Source: JAMXLG01 sp963765935 (lineage in GTDB: Bacteria > Vulcanimicrobiota > Vulcanimicrobiia > Vulcanimicrobiales > Vulcanimicrobiaceae). From it: DNA of 64,000 bases. Both the position numbers and the translations under genes were made by a program. Where the stretch lies: the NCBI GenBank assembly GCA_963765935.1, contig CAVXXX010000002.1:434001-498000 (forward strand), given 5' to 3'. Of the stretch, positions 1 to 7,125 are shown piece by piece; the stretch's first letter is position 1, and the number at the start of each line of letters is the position of its first letter. The notes below the pieces were generated by a model. The model was given only the letters and a program-made list of their open reading frames with translations, had not been told where the DNA came from and did no database searches.

Positions 1-912
1 GCCGCACCGCCGCGGACGCCCCGTTACCGTTCCGAACTCGCCGCCGGCCGCTCGCAGACGCTCGCCGATTGCATCATGTAGCTCCGACGGAAACGGCCCG
101 GCGCCGACACGCGTGCAATATGCCTTCACGACGCCGACAACGCGTGCGATTGCCGTCGGTCCGATGCCGAGCCCAATGCATGCGCCGCCTGCGATCGTGT
201 GCGAACTGGTGACGTACGGGTATGTCCCATATCCAACGTCTAACAGCGACCCTTGCGCGCCCTCGATTAACACGCGGTTATCGCGCTCCAGCCTTTCGTG
301 AATGTAGGAAACGCCGTCGACCACATGCGGCGCAAGCCGCGCCGCCGCCTCGAGCGTTTGCGCAACAAGATCCGCTTCGCCCGGCACCGCTTCCCCATCG
401 ACGGAAGCCGCGCGGTTCAAATTCGCGCGAATCTTATCCGCAAGCGCTTCCGGACGCCGCAAATCAGCAAAGGTGATGCCGCTGCGCGCGACCTTATCCA
501 CGTACGCAGGCCCGATACCGCGGCCGGTCGTTCCAATCGCCGCGCTCCCGCGCGCGCGTTCACTCGCGCGATCCGCCGCACTGTGATACGGAAACACGAT
601 GTGCGCGCGGTCGGAAACCTTCACGCGGGACACGTCAATTCCAATCGCGGCCAACCGGTCCAACTCGTCGAGTAAACCATGCAGACTCACGACGGTGCCT
701 CCGCCGATAAACAATTCCACATGTGGATTTAACACACCGGACGGGACGATCCGCAGCGCGATATCCGTATCGCCCACTTTGATTTGATGTCCCGCGTTGT
801 CGCCGCCGCCGAACCGCGCAACAACGTCATAGTTCTGCGCATAGAGATCGACGATGCGCCCCTTCCCCTCATCTCCCCACTGAATCCCGACGACAATATC
901 CGCCTTACTCAT
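1..912 (-). CDS. purA: Adenylosuccinate synthetase, C-terminus cut off by window edge
   Basis: Catalyses the GTP-dependent joining of IMP and aspartate to adenylosuccinate, the first committed step of AMP synthesis. The first 304 codons are present, reading in from the ATG at 912. The N-terminus carries the GTP-binding loop GIQWGDEGKG, followed by the family stretches GGDNAGHQI, TGRGIGPAY and IEGAQGSLLDV. The frame is open to position 1, so the gene continues outside the window (the family is usually about 430 residues). It lies downstream of a purine salvage gene (hpt) on the same strand, which suits a nucleotide-metabolism operon. The arginine in GKGR replaces the more usual lysine, a minor variation. 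Confidence 0.95.
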   Translation of the reverse strand, partial: MSKADIVVGIQWGDEGKGRIVDLYAQNYDVVARFGGGDNAGHQIKVGDTDIALRIVPSGVLNPHVELFIGGGTVVSLHGLLDELDRLAAIGIDVSRVKVSDRAHIVFPYHSAADRASERARGSAAIGTTGRGIGPAYVDKVARSGITFADLRRPEALADKIRANLNRAASVDGEAVPGEADLVAQTLEAAARLAPHVVDGVSYIHERLERDNRVLIEGAQGSLLDVGYGTYPYVTSSHTIAGGACIGLGIGPTAIARVVGVVKAYCTRVGAGPFPSELHDAIGERLRAAGGEFGTVTGRPRRCG

Positions 913-944
913 AACGGGTGGGGATACGGGCCTCGGGTCCCCGT

Positions 945-970
945 GTCATCCTGAGCCTGTCGAAGGATCG
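945..970. repeat. Dispersed short repeat (TCATCCTGAGCCTGTCGAAGGATCG type)
   Basis: A short intergenic element between the mannosidase gene and purA. It contains the imperfect palindrome CCTGAGCCTGTCGAAGG. Relatives of the sequence occur at 24,035-24,063 in opposite orientation and, more diverged, at 33,560-33,588. Similar 'GAGCCTGTCGAAGG' repeats are widespread in bacterial genomes and resemble REP elements. Function unknown. Confidence 0.6.
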
Positions 971-979
971 CCGCGCGGG

Positions 980-2293
980 TTACTCCGAGCGGAACTCTAA
1001 GTCGGACGTGTCGCCCATTGGGATTTCGTTGACGCCTTGGAATTCCGTCATGACGAATTCTGAAAACAGTGCGTTGGGCCAGCCGAAGTCTTGGCGCGTG
1101 AACCGTTTCGGATCGTTGGGATCGAACGATTCGTGCAACAGGTGATCGCCGGGATCGCTTGCGAGCAATTGTCCGAGCACATCTTGCTTCTCGTTGTCGG
1201 TCGTCGCGGTCAAGCCTTGCATGATAAGTGCGAGCGGCCAGATCCAATGATCGGGCGTATGGAAGCTGCCGATGCCGCGCGCGACTTGGCCCTGATAGAA
1301 CGACGGGTTGTCTTGCGAGAGCAAAAAGCGCCGCGTGTTTTCGTAGTAGCGGTCGTTTGCGACGGTGTAGCCGATGTACGGCGACGAGAGTAGACTCGGG
1401 ATGTTCGCATCGTCGGTGAGAATTGCATGACCGAGTCCGTCGACTTCGTAGGCGTAAATGTAGCCGTACTTCGGCACCAGCACGAGACCGTACGTCTGAA
1501 TTCCGCGCTGCACTTCGTCGCGCAGTGATTTGGCTTCGTTCGCTTTGACGACGTTGTGATACACGTCGCGTTCGATCTCCGCCATGTCACCGAGCGCGAC
1601 GACCGCGAACATCTCCGATGGAATCAAGAAGTTGTAGTAGCACGCGTCATCGGAGGGACGGAACCCGGTCCAAATCATACCGGTGTAACCGGTCGGACGT
1701 CCTTTGCCGTCGTTCGAGAGTTCTTTGTGCAAGTAGCGCGAGTTACGCGGGTGATCTTGTTCGCGTTGCAGCGTGGCCAGAATCGAATCTAGCGCCTTCT
1801 GATAGTCCGGCGTGAACACGGACGAATCGCCCGTCGCCTTCCAATAGCTCCAGGCAAGCGTTACGGGGTAGGCCAGTGAGTCCAGCTCGAACTTCTGCTC
1901 CCACACGCGGTAGTCCATTGTGAACGCGTTGGCATACGGATCGACTTGCAAGTACTTCGTCATGCGCGCGATGATCGCGCGAAGGAGCGATCGCGTGTCA
2001 GGATCGTCCTTCGCGAAGAACAAATACGGGCGCGCTTGAGCGCTTGCGTCGCGCAGCCATTCCGCGGGGATATCACCCGTCTTGATATAGGCGGTGCCGT
2101 CAGGGGCGTACTCGGCGAGTTTGCCCGTGTCGAGCAGTGCCGAGCGGAACATCTGCTCCAGGCGGGGGTTCGAATTACGGTAGTCAGCCGCTGCGCGAGC
2201 GATTGACTGTAACTCGAGCGAGGGGGCGCGTAGCGGCAGAATTGCAAGCACCAGGGCTGCAAGTGCGGCCGTTGCGCGCATCCATCTACTCAT
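980..2293 (-). CDS. GH125 family exo-alpha-1,6-mannosidase, exported
   Basis: Resembles glycoside hydrolase family 125 (Mug157-like), metal-independent inverting enzymes that remove alpha-1,6-linked mannose. The protein has about 437 residues, close to family length. A signal peptide of about 25 residues (hydrophobic run AALAALVLAILPL) predicts export. Family motifs are GDIPAEWLRDASAQ near residue 75, WTGFRPSDDAC near 205 (the aspartates include the likely general acid) and FGWPNALFSE near 410 (its glutamate is the likely base). The ATG at 2293 overlaps the hpt stop as ATGA; an ATG two codons earlier (2299) is also possible. Translational coupling to hpt is evident, though the functional link is unclear. 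Family assignment is by remembered motifs. Confidence 0.85.
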   Translation of the reverse strand: MSRWMRATAALAALVLAILPLRAPSLELQSIARAAADYRNSNPRLEQMFRSALLDTGKLAEYAPDGTAYIKTGDIPAEWLRDASAQARPYLFFAKDDPDTRSLLRAIIARMTKYLQVDPYANAFTMDYRVWEQKFELDSLAYPVTLAWSYWKATGDSSVFTPDYQKALDSILATLQREQDHPRNSRYLHKELSNDGKGRPTGYTGMIWTGFRPSDDACYYNFLIPSEMFAVVALGDMAEIERDVYHNVVKANEAKSLRDEVQRGIQTYGLVLVPKYGYIYAYEVDGLGHAILTDDANIPSLLSSPYIGYTVANDRYYENTRRFLLSQDNPSFYQGQVARGIGSFHTPDHWIWPLALIMQGLTATTDNEKQDVLGQLLASDPGDHLLHESFDPNDPKRFTRQDFGWPNALFSEFVMTEFQGVNEIPMGDTSDLEFRSE

Positions 2294-2799
2294 GGCCATG
2301 CACCATGCGCATAAAGCGCTTGGAGTTCACGATAACGTCCCAAGTAGTCAAGTCCGTAGCCCACCACGTAAACGTCCGGGATTTCAAAACCCCGGTATCT
2401 GATCTCTATATCGGCAATTCTCCGCGTGGGACGATCCAACAACGTACATACCGCCAGGGACGCGGGGCGCCGAGCAAGCAACGCCTTGAACACGTACCCG
2501 AGCGTCATGCCCGTGTCGATCGTATCCTCCACTAGGATAATGTGCCGACCCTCAATCGATGCTGAGGTGTCTTTTTGGAATCGAATCCCTTCGACGTCGC
2601 TGAACTTCGTAACGGCGATAACATCGAATTCACACGGAATTGACACAGCACGCGTGAGATCGGCGAGAAACGGCGCTGCGGCGTTGAGCACGCCGACGAA
2701 CACGGGAACTTTGCCCGCATAATCGCGCGAGATTTCCGCTCCCAGCTCGCGTACGCGTTGCGCGATGGCCGCCGCATCGAAGAGCACCTCTCCGATCAT
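2290..2799 (-). CDS. hpt: Hypoxanthine phosphoribosyltransferase
   Basis: Purine salvage enzyme that transfers phosphoribose from PRPP to hypoxanthine or guanine to give IMP or GMP. The 169-residue length is typical of bacterial HPRT. The PRPP-binding loop is ILVEDTIDTGMT near residue 95, and the C-terminal base-binding segment VYVVGYGLDY is present. The frame is open far upstream, but the ATG at 2799 is chosen because it forms an ATGA overlap with the stop of the upstream nuclease-like gene and gives the normal family N-terminus (MIGEVLFDAAAI). It is coupled in the same way to the downstream mannosidase gene. With purA it gives a purine-metabolism context on this strand. Confidence 0.95.
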   Translation of the reverse strand: MIGEVLFDAAAIAQRVRELGAEISRDYAGKVPVFVGVLNAAAPFLADLTRAVSIPCEFDVIAVTKFSDVEGIRFQKDTSASIEGRHIILVEDTIDTGMTLGYVFKALLARRPASLAVCTLLDRPTRRIADIEIRYRGFEIPDVYVVGYGLDYLGRYRELQALYAHGAWP

Positions 2800-3119
2800 G
2801 CGGCCTTCGGAATGCGCGCGAAGAGACGCTCCGCGTCGCGGCGCGTGAAGAGTTTGATGCGCACGTTCGGATGATGTTCGCGCAACAGACGAAGCTTGCG
2901 ATGCTTGCGGGTATTGAGCGCGGGTTTCGCCACGGTGAGTTCGATATACAGGTCGTATTCGGGCAAGTAAAAATCCGGCGTAAAAAAGGCGACGGCGTTG
3001 CCGTCGCAATCCCAATCGATCGGGAAAGAGCGGGGCTCGTATTCCCACGCGATGCGGTAGAAATCGAAGAGCCGCGCGAGCGAAGCCTCACTCTCATGCG
3101 CAAAAGAAACCCGCGACAT
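2796..3119 (-). CDS. Small PD-(D/E)xK-like putative nuclease upstream of hpt
   Basis: A 107-residue protein, start MSRVSFAHESE. The core FTPDFYLPEYDLYIELTVAK resembles the PD...E...K arrangement of restriction-endonuclease-fold proteins. It is preceded by the pattern YEPRSFPIDW and followed by a basic helix, NTRKHRKLRLLREHHPNVRIKLF. The lysine lies four residues after the glutamate-leucine pair, not in a tight ExK, so catalytic competence is uncertain. From memory, similar small proteins occur beside hpt in other bacteria, which argues for a conserved housekeeping role and not defence. The stop overlaps the hpt start as ATGA, so the two are translationally coupled. Function unproven. Confidence 0.55.
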   Translation of the reverse strand: MSRVSFAHESEASLARLFDFYRIAWEYEPRSFPIDWDCDGNAVAFFTPDFYLPEYDLYIELTVAKPALNTRKHRKLRLLREHHPNVRIKLFTRRDAERLFARIPKAA

Positions 3120-3228
3120 AGTCACGGGCGTACTTCTACGACGAAGGTCCTGCGAATTCCGCCTGCATCCCGTATCGTCGACGGGAACGCAAAGCAAACG
3201 GATCCTGGTGAGTAATTTGCATCATCGG

Positions 3229-3305
3229 CGCGGTCTCGTCGATTTCGACACGTCCGAATCGCAACAACGCCGACGGCGCATCGACCGTCGTTTCGCCGCG
3301 CCGCT
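3229..3305 (-). pseudogene. Fragment of an OmpR-type response regulator
   Basis: About 25 codons on the minus strand read RRGETTVDAPSALLRFGRVE and onward to IDETA. They match the linker region of the intact regulator at 22,405-23,094 (RRSGTTIDAPPALLQFGRLE), 18 of 25 residues identical by eye. No receiver or winged-helix domain surrounds the fragment. I read it as a relic of a duplicated two-component system. The DNA is similar as well, so the relation is not a chance protein match. Confidence 0.55.
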
Positions 3306-3481
3306 CCGCCGCAATACCGCGCCTAGCCCGCGGTCGCTTCACTCGGCGTTTTTTTACCTCTTCGTGTATTCCAAGCCGACGGTCGTAATACATGAAAACT
3401 TCCCGACAAAGGGCTACAATGAGCTATCCCAACGAAATTGAAGCGCCTCTCGAGTTTTAGCTAAGGCAATTGGAGAGTGAC

Positions 3482-3583
3482 ATGAATGACGACGCCAAAA
3501 GTCCAGGAGGACCGCAGCCGCCACAGCCGGACACCTGGCCCACGGTCCCACCGAGGCCCGAAACGCAAAAACCCAACGCATAG
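3482..3583 (+). CDS. Possible 33-residue proline-rich peptide
   Basis: A short reading frame starting ATGAATGACGACGCC, with a plausible ribosome-binding site (TTGGAGAG) six bases upstream. It encodes a hydrophilic peptide with many prolines and glutamines (PGGPQPPQPDTWPTVPPRP) and ends with TAG. It sits alone on the plus strand between two decayed gene fragments, so it could equally be chance. I recognise no family. The good ribosome-binding site and biased composition are the only support. Confidence 0.25.
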   Translation: MNDDAKSPGGPQPPQPDTWPTVPPRPETQKPNA

Positions 3584-3629
3584 GTGAAGTCGAGCGGCGA
3601 TCTGATGGCACTAGACCCCCGCAAGCGTG

Positions 3630-3755
3630 AGCGTTGAGGGGCGAATCGTCCACATCAATTCGCCCTACCGCGCGCTCGACGATCGCGAGGCCGACCCCTT
3701 TTCCGCGTACAGTTGCGTTCGCGCTTTGCCCCTATCGCGCGCTCACCTTCAATCG
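3630..3755 (-). pseudogene. Fragment of a histidine kinase ATPase domain
   Basis: Minus-strand codons ending at 3710 read VRGKGVGLAIVERAVGRIDV and onward to DDSPL. This matches the G2-box region of the intact kinase at 21,257-22,408 (VRGKGVGLAIVRAIVDRAGG, then RIDVADSHL) with a four-residue deletion. In another frame just upstream, GERAIG matches the kinase's YGERATQQ, so a frameshift is also present. Together with the regulator fragment at 3229-3305 it marks a degraded two-component locus. The order of the two fragments is reversed compared with the intact copy. Confidence 0.55.
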
Positions 3756-3861
3756 TCCCCTCGACGTCACGCGTCTTAGGCGTGACGGTCGCGGAAGCAT
3801 CGCGACCAAAACGGAAGTCGATTGCGCAGGGCAAATGGCGCGATGTACGTTTAGGGAAACT

Positions 3862-4227
3862 TCATCGCGACGCCGGCGCCATTGAAAGGTTCGCGGCGAA
3901 TTTCCCAACGGCCGCGAGCATCGGCGTTTGGGGAGACGTAGCGCAGAAATCCTGGAGTTTTTGCGCACGCGCGCGAATGTCGGCCGTCGCGAACTTCGTC
4001 GTTCCGCGTTTTGCCGCCGCAAAGCCCCAGTACATCATCAGCAAGTGACCGCGGTCGGTGAGGCTTAGATTGAGTAAGTCGCCGCATGAGATCTTCGTCA
4101 AATCGAACTCGTTTGGCGTGCTTAGCTGCGAGAGAGCATCGGATGACGTAGTTTCTTGGGACAAGCTAACGGAGAAACTGGAAAACATAAATGCCGCGGT
4201 AAGCACCGCAATGGCTCGTATCTTCAT
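3862..4227 (-). CDS. HdeA/HdeB-like periplasmic protein
   Basis: A 121-residue exported protein. The N-terminal signal peptide (MKIRAIAVLTAAFMFSSFSV) is followed by a helical domain with two cysteines, in KISCGDLLNLS and QDFCATSP, spaced as in HdeA-like acid-stress chaperones, where they form a disulfide. The motif MMYWGFAAAKRG resembles the family's W-G segment. HdeA proteins bind unfolding periplasmic proteins at low pH. The match is by cysteine pattern and overall layout, so acid-chaperone activity is an inference. The gene is monocistronic as far as can be seen and lies just downstream of the tad pilus arm on the same strand. Confidence 0.6.
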   Translation of the reverse strand: MKIRAIAVLTAAFMFSSFSVSLSQETTSSDALSQLSTPNEFDLTKISCGDLLNLSLTDRGHLLMMYWGFAAAKRGTTKFATADIRARAQKLQDFCATSPQTPMLAAVGKFAANLSMAPASR

Positions 4228-4251
4228 ACGTCAATTATACGCAGTTTCTAC

Positions 4252-4902
4252 CTAGCACGCTTGGCCAAGCGGGGTGGTTGGCGGAAAGTCGGGAATCGGT
4301 GGCGGCGGTGCGATCTCGTTGAGCTTCGCGTGTGTCAAGGAGTTTTGAACCGTCGCGCCGAGGTCCGGATAGCACATCATCAAACTCGTCACGTCGGGCG
4401 TCCGCAAGATGTTCTGCGAAGCTTGAATCGTGTTCGTAGCGCCCGGGAAAAGCGAAGGTGCGTGCAATACCGTCGTGAGATCGGATTGCGTATAGATGAA
4501 CAGCGCCGGTTCTATAAGCCCGTTTGCCGAAATCGTGAGGCGCCCTTGCGAGCACTTTCCGGAGACGGTATTGACCAGCGACCCGCTATACCATAGCGGC
4601 GCTGTTTGCGGGCCCGGAAAAGTTCCGGTGTTGTCCAACGCATTTGAAGTTGGCTTCGTGCATGCCGGCGCCGTGATGCGAACGTTTTCCGGCAAACTGT
4701 TGTAAAGGGTATACAGGCTATACTGCATGATCGGATTAGCCTGATTCGAAATCAGCCCCGAATAGCGGACGGCGACCTGCGAACGCTCGCCGAGAACGGT
4801 GAGCTGCATCGTCCAAATGACGCCGTAGACCAAGATCAAGAAGATGGGAACGAAAAAGACCGTTTCGGCGTAGGCCTGTCCACGGCTGTAGTTGCGATTC
4901 AT
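4252..4902 (-). CDS. TadE-like minor pseudopilin (distal copy)
   Basis: About 216 residues starting MNRNYSRGQAYAETVFF. The glycine followed by a glutamate at +5 is the prepilin-peptidase processing pattern of TadE pseudopilins, and a single hydrophobic segment (FFVPIFLILVYGVIWTMQL) follows. The rest is a periplasmic domain without recognised motifs. The ATG at 4902 gives an ATGA overlap with the upstream TadG-like gene and matches the paralogue at 5957-6937, which starts MNKNYTRGAALAETA. An ATG at 4914 is possible. It is the last gene of the secretin arm of the Tad island and probably contributes to Flp pilus initiation or anchoring. Confidence 0.8.
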   Translation of the reverse strand: MNRNYSRGQAYAETVFFVPIFLILVYGVIWTMQLTVLGERSQVAVRYSGLISNQANPIMQYSLYTLYNSLPENVRITAPACTKPTSNALDNTGTFPGPQTAPLWYSGSLVNTVSGKCSQGRLTISANGLIEPALFIYTQSDLTTVLHAPSLFPGATNTIQASQNILRTPDVTSLMMCYPDLGATVQNSLTHAKLNEIAPPPPIPDFPPTTPLGQAC

Positions 4903-5960
4903 GGACCTTTGCATGTAAAATCCGGTCCTTCACGCAGTGCGTACGGCAACGCTTTGATTCCGAGCGATGTCCACCACCCGGTGAAGACGAGCATCCCTTG
5001 GTCCTGTTGCGCGCCTCCAACGAACAACCCGTAAGAGAACGCGGTGAACGGCGTTCCTAAGTTGTACGGATTGTCCGGGTTACCGCCGTAGTCAATGCGG
5101 TATTCAGGGTCGTCGTTCGCGAAAACGGCGCGATTATTGGCGCTCTCTGGATATTCTGTGGGCTGGAACACCGCGTTCCCGTTCAAATTATTGTATAGCG
5201 AGCCGGCGTACATGAACTCTTGCGTCGCCATGATGCTGGTTGCGGCCGCGCGCCCCACGACGGTCGTGGGGGCGGCGTTGAAATTGAAAATATGGGGGAT
5301 CGGCGGCGCAATCTTTGCGCAAGTGATCACCTCGAGTTGCATCGGTGTCAGATCTTCAACGGGTGCGCTGCGAGAGCCGCCGCCGACCGTCGCGCTGTTC
5401 GAGTCCGAATAGACATCTTCCAAGTAGTTGTTAGATCGACTCTCCGGGTGAGCGAGTTTGTAGCTAAACGCGCAATCGCCGCCCTTCAGCGTTCCACAAT
5501 TTGCTTGGTAAGCTGCCAGCACCGCGTTCATTGCGGCGATCTGCGCAGCGTAACGCGGCGTTGCGACACGTTGCAAGAGCAAAACGTCGTTCGTGTAGCG
5601 CGTAGCCGCATCGAAGTACTCGCCACGAAGCAGGCGATACATAGAATTGCAACTCGTGCTTCCCGACACGATGGTCGCGTCACAACCGCCCGTTCCGTGG
5701 ACGACCTGAAGAATGTCGTTAACCAAAAAACGAAGGCGATATTCCTCGATCGCGGCGGCGTGCAACGTCGCCATCTCTTCGTTCCATTGCGAAGTTTGAA
5801 CGGTGAGCAAACCCTGCGCGGCTGCGTCCGCAGCGTTTTGCGCGCGCATCTGCCACATCAACATGTTGCCGTAGTTGAATGAAAGAGCGACAAGCGAAAG
5901 GACCGTGAGCATTCCAAATGCCCAGAGCGGCATCGTTTGCCCGCGCTGCCGGTGCATCAA
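4899..5960 (-). CDS. TadG-like pilus assembly protein
   Basis: A 353-residue protein with an N-terminal membrane anchor (MPLWAFGMLTVLSLVALSFN) after the RGQ motif, followed by the segment MLMWQMRAQNAADAAAQG typical of the TadG N-terminal domain. The remainder is a large periplasmic region with several cysteines that could pair. Unlike TadE it lacks the +5 glutamate, as expected for TadG. The ATG at 5960 overlaps the upstream tadE-like stop (ATGA), and its own stop overlaps the next gene, so the arm is tightly coupled. The family is implicated in Flp pilus assembly at the envelope. Confidence 0.75.
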   Translation of the reverse strand: MMHRQRGQTMPLWAFGMLTVLSLVALSFNYGNMLMWQMRAQNAADAAAQGLLTVQTSQWNEEMATLHAAAIEEYRLRFLVNDILQVVHGTGGCDATIVSGSTSCNSMYRLLRGEYFDAATRYTNDVLLLQRVATPRYAAQIAAMNAVLAAYQANCGTLKGGDCAFSYKLAHPESRSNNYLEDVYSDSNSATVGGGSRSAPVEDLTPMQLEVITCAKIAPPIPHIFNFNAAPTTVVGRAAATSIMATQEFMYAGSLYNNLNGNAVFQPTEYPESANNRAVFANDDPEYRIDYGGNPDNPYNLGTPFTAFSYGLFVGGAQQDQGMLVFTGWWTSLGIKALPYALREGPDFTCKGP

Positions 5961-6937
5961 CAGCCGATCTCCGGGTGGAGTGGTGAGAATTGCCCGTAGA
6001 AGCCCTTCCCCACGACTTTAGGATGCGTGGGAATATCCCATGTGTAAAGGAGCCGAAACGAGTACGGTTGCATCAGCGGTGAATTCGCGACCATCGGCCC
6101 GCTTGGCGTTTCGTTCCAGTCGCTATTTCCGTTGAAGTCCGACGGCTTCGTCGAAGCGGGGCGCGCCGGATTAGCAAGTAGAAACTTTCCGATTGCTGCA
6201 TAGACCCGTTGGTGGCACGCGATAAGATAGAACGGACCGCCCGGGCCGACGCCGTCCGCGACGTTATCGCCATAGTTATCGTCCTTCAAAAACTCCGCGA
6301 GGCCCAGCGTCTCCAGCGCCTTGCCGCCGCACATACCGTAGGACGACATCGAAACCCAGCTCCCGCAATACCGCATGTCGGAAATCGTGAAATAATACGG
6401 CGGCACGTTCTGGTCGTCTTGAATCAGTGGATCGACCAGCGAGCTGAAAACCGCTGGATCATTGTAGTCCAATCCCTGAGCGTCATCGTCGTGGTTTCCG
6501 ACCATCAGGCGTCCGTCCACGTTGCCCGAGCTCAGGGAAATGGAACTTCCGAGAACTGACAAAGACCCGGTCGACATCGTCAATTGCGTTGAAAGCCGTT
6601 GCGGACGTATCAACGCTGCTCCGCCGTACCGCAACGTTTGGTTGCCCCAATGCGTGTAATTCAGCGGTTCGTTCGTGTTCGGCGGCGTGTTGGACGACTC
6701 AATGATGTTGGCCGTAACGATCGACGGAAAAAGACGCTGCAATGTTCCTGCCAGAACCGGTTTGTTGCTCGCGCCCGCTGCATATTGTTGCGCGTAAAGA
6801 AAGGTGGCCCCGTCCAGCTGCACTTGGTAAAACGACAGCAACGCAACTTGCATCGCGCCAAGCAGCATCACCAGGGTGAAGCTCAGAATTATGGCCGTTT
6901 CCGCTAGCGCCGCTCCGCGCGTATAGTTTTTGTTCAT
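5957..6937 (-). CDS. TadE-like pseudopilin (proximal copy, large)
   Basis: 326 residues starting MNKNYTRGAALAETAIILSF. The RG followed by a glutamate at +5 matches TadE processing, and the hydrophobic helix IILSFTLVMLLGAMQVALLSF anchors it. The periplasmic domain is unusually long for TadE and contains a cysteine-rich middle part (MRYCGSWVSMSSYGMCGG). Its start overlaps the stop of the Flp pilin gene as ATGA. With the two genes downstream it gives a TadE-TadG-TadE arrangement. The exact role in the pilus is not known. Confidence 0.78.
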   Translation of the reverse strand: MNKNYTRGAALAETAIILSFTLVMLLGAMQVALLSFYQVQLDGATFLYAQQYAAGASNKPVLAGTLQRLFPSIVTANIIESSNTPPNTNEPLNYTHWGNQTLRYGGAALIRPQRLSTQLTMSTGSLSVLGSSISLSSGNVDGRLMVGNHDDDAQGLDYNDPAVFSSLVDPLIQDDQNVPPYYFTISDMRYCGSWVSMSSYGMCGGKALETLGLAEFLKDDNYGDNVADGVGPGGPFYLIACHQRVYAAIGKFLLANPARPASTKPSDFNGNSDWNETPSGPMVANSPLMQPYSFRLLYTWDIPTHPKVVGKGFYGQFSPLHPEIGC

Positions 6938-7125
6938 TGGTCCGGAACGCGCGTACCGTAGTCATAGAATTCGTTTTGTGAATTCGAAAATGACGTGTTC
7001 GTATTGCTGCTGAGCAGCATCATCGCAGCGATGGAGCCCAGTGCGAGCAGGGCGAAAATCAGACCGTACTCGACCAGCGTCACGCCCGACTCGTCGTCGA
7101 GCAAGGCGCGAACGCAAGCCGTCAT
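6934..7125 (-). CDS. Flp family type IVb pilin (secretin arm)
   Basis: 63 residues with the Flp signature: a short basic leader, then DDESGVTLVEYGLIFALLAL. Cleavage by the TadV-type prepilin peptidase is expected after the glycine, leaving the glutamate at +5 and the EYGLI helix as the polymerisation core. The C-terminal tail is longer and more polar than in the second pilin at 9139-9297, so this may be a minor pilin. The ATG overlaps the stop of the secretin gene (ATGA), and its stop overlaps the next gene, showing coupled translation. Confidence 0.9.
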   Translation of the reverse strand: MTACVRALLDDESGVTLVEYGLIFALLALGSIAAMMLLSSNTNTSFSNSQNEFYDYGTRVPDQ

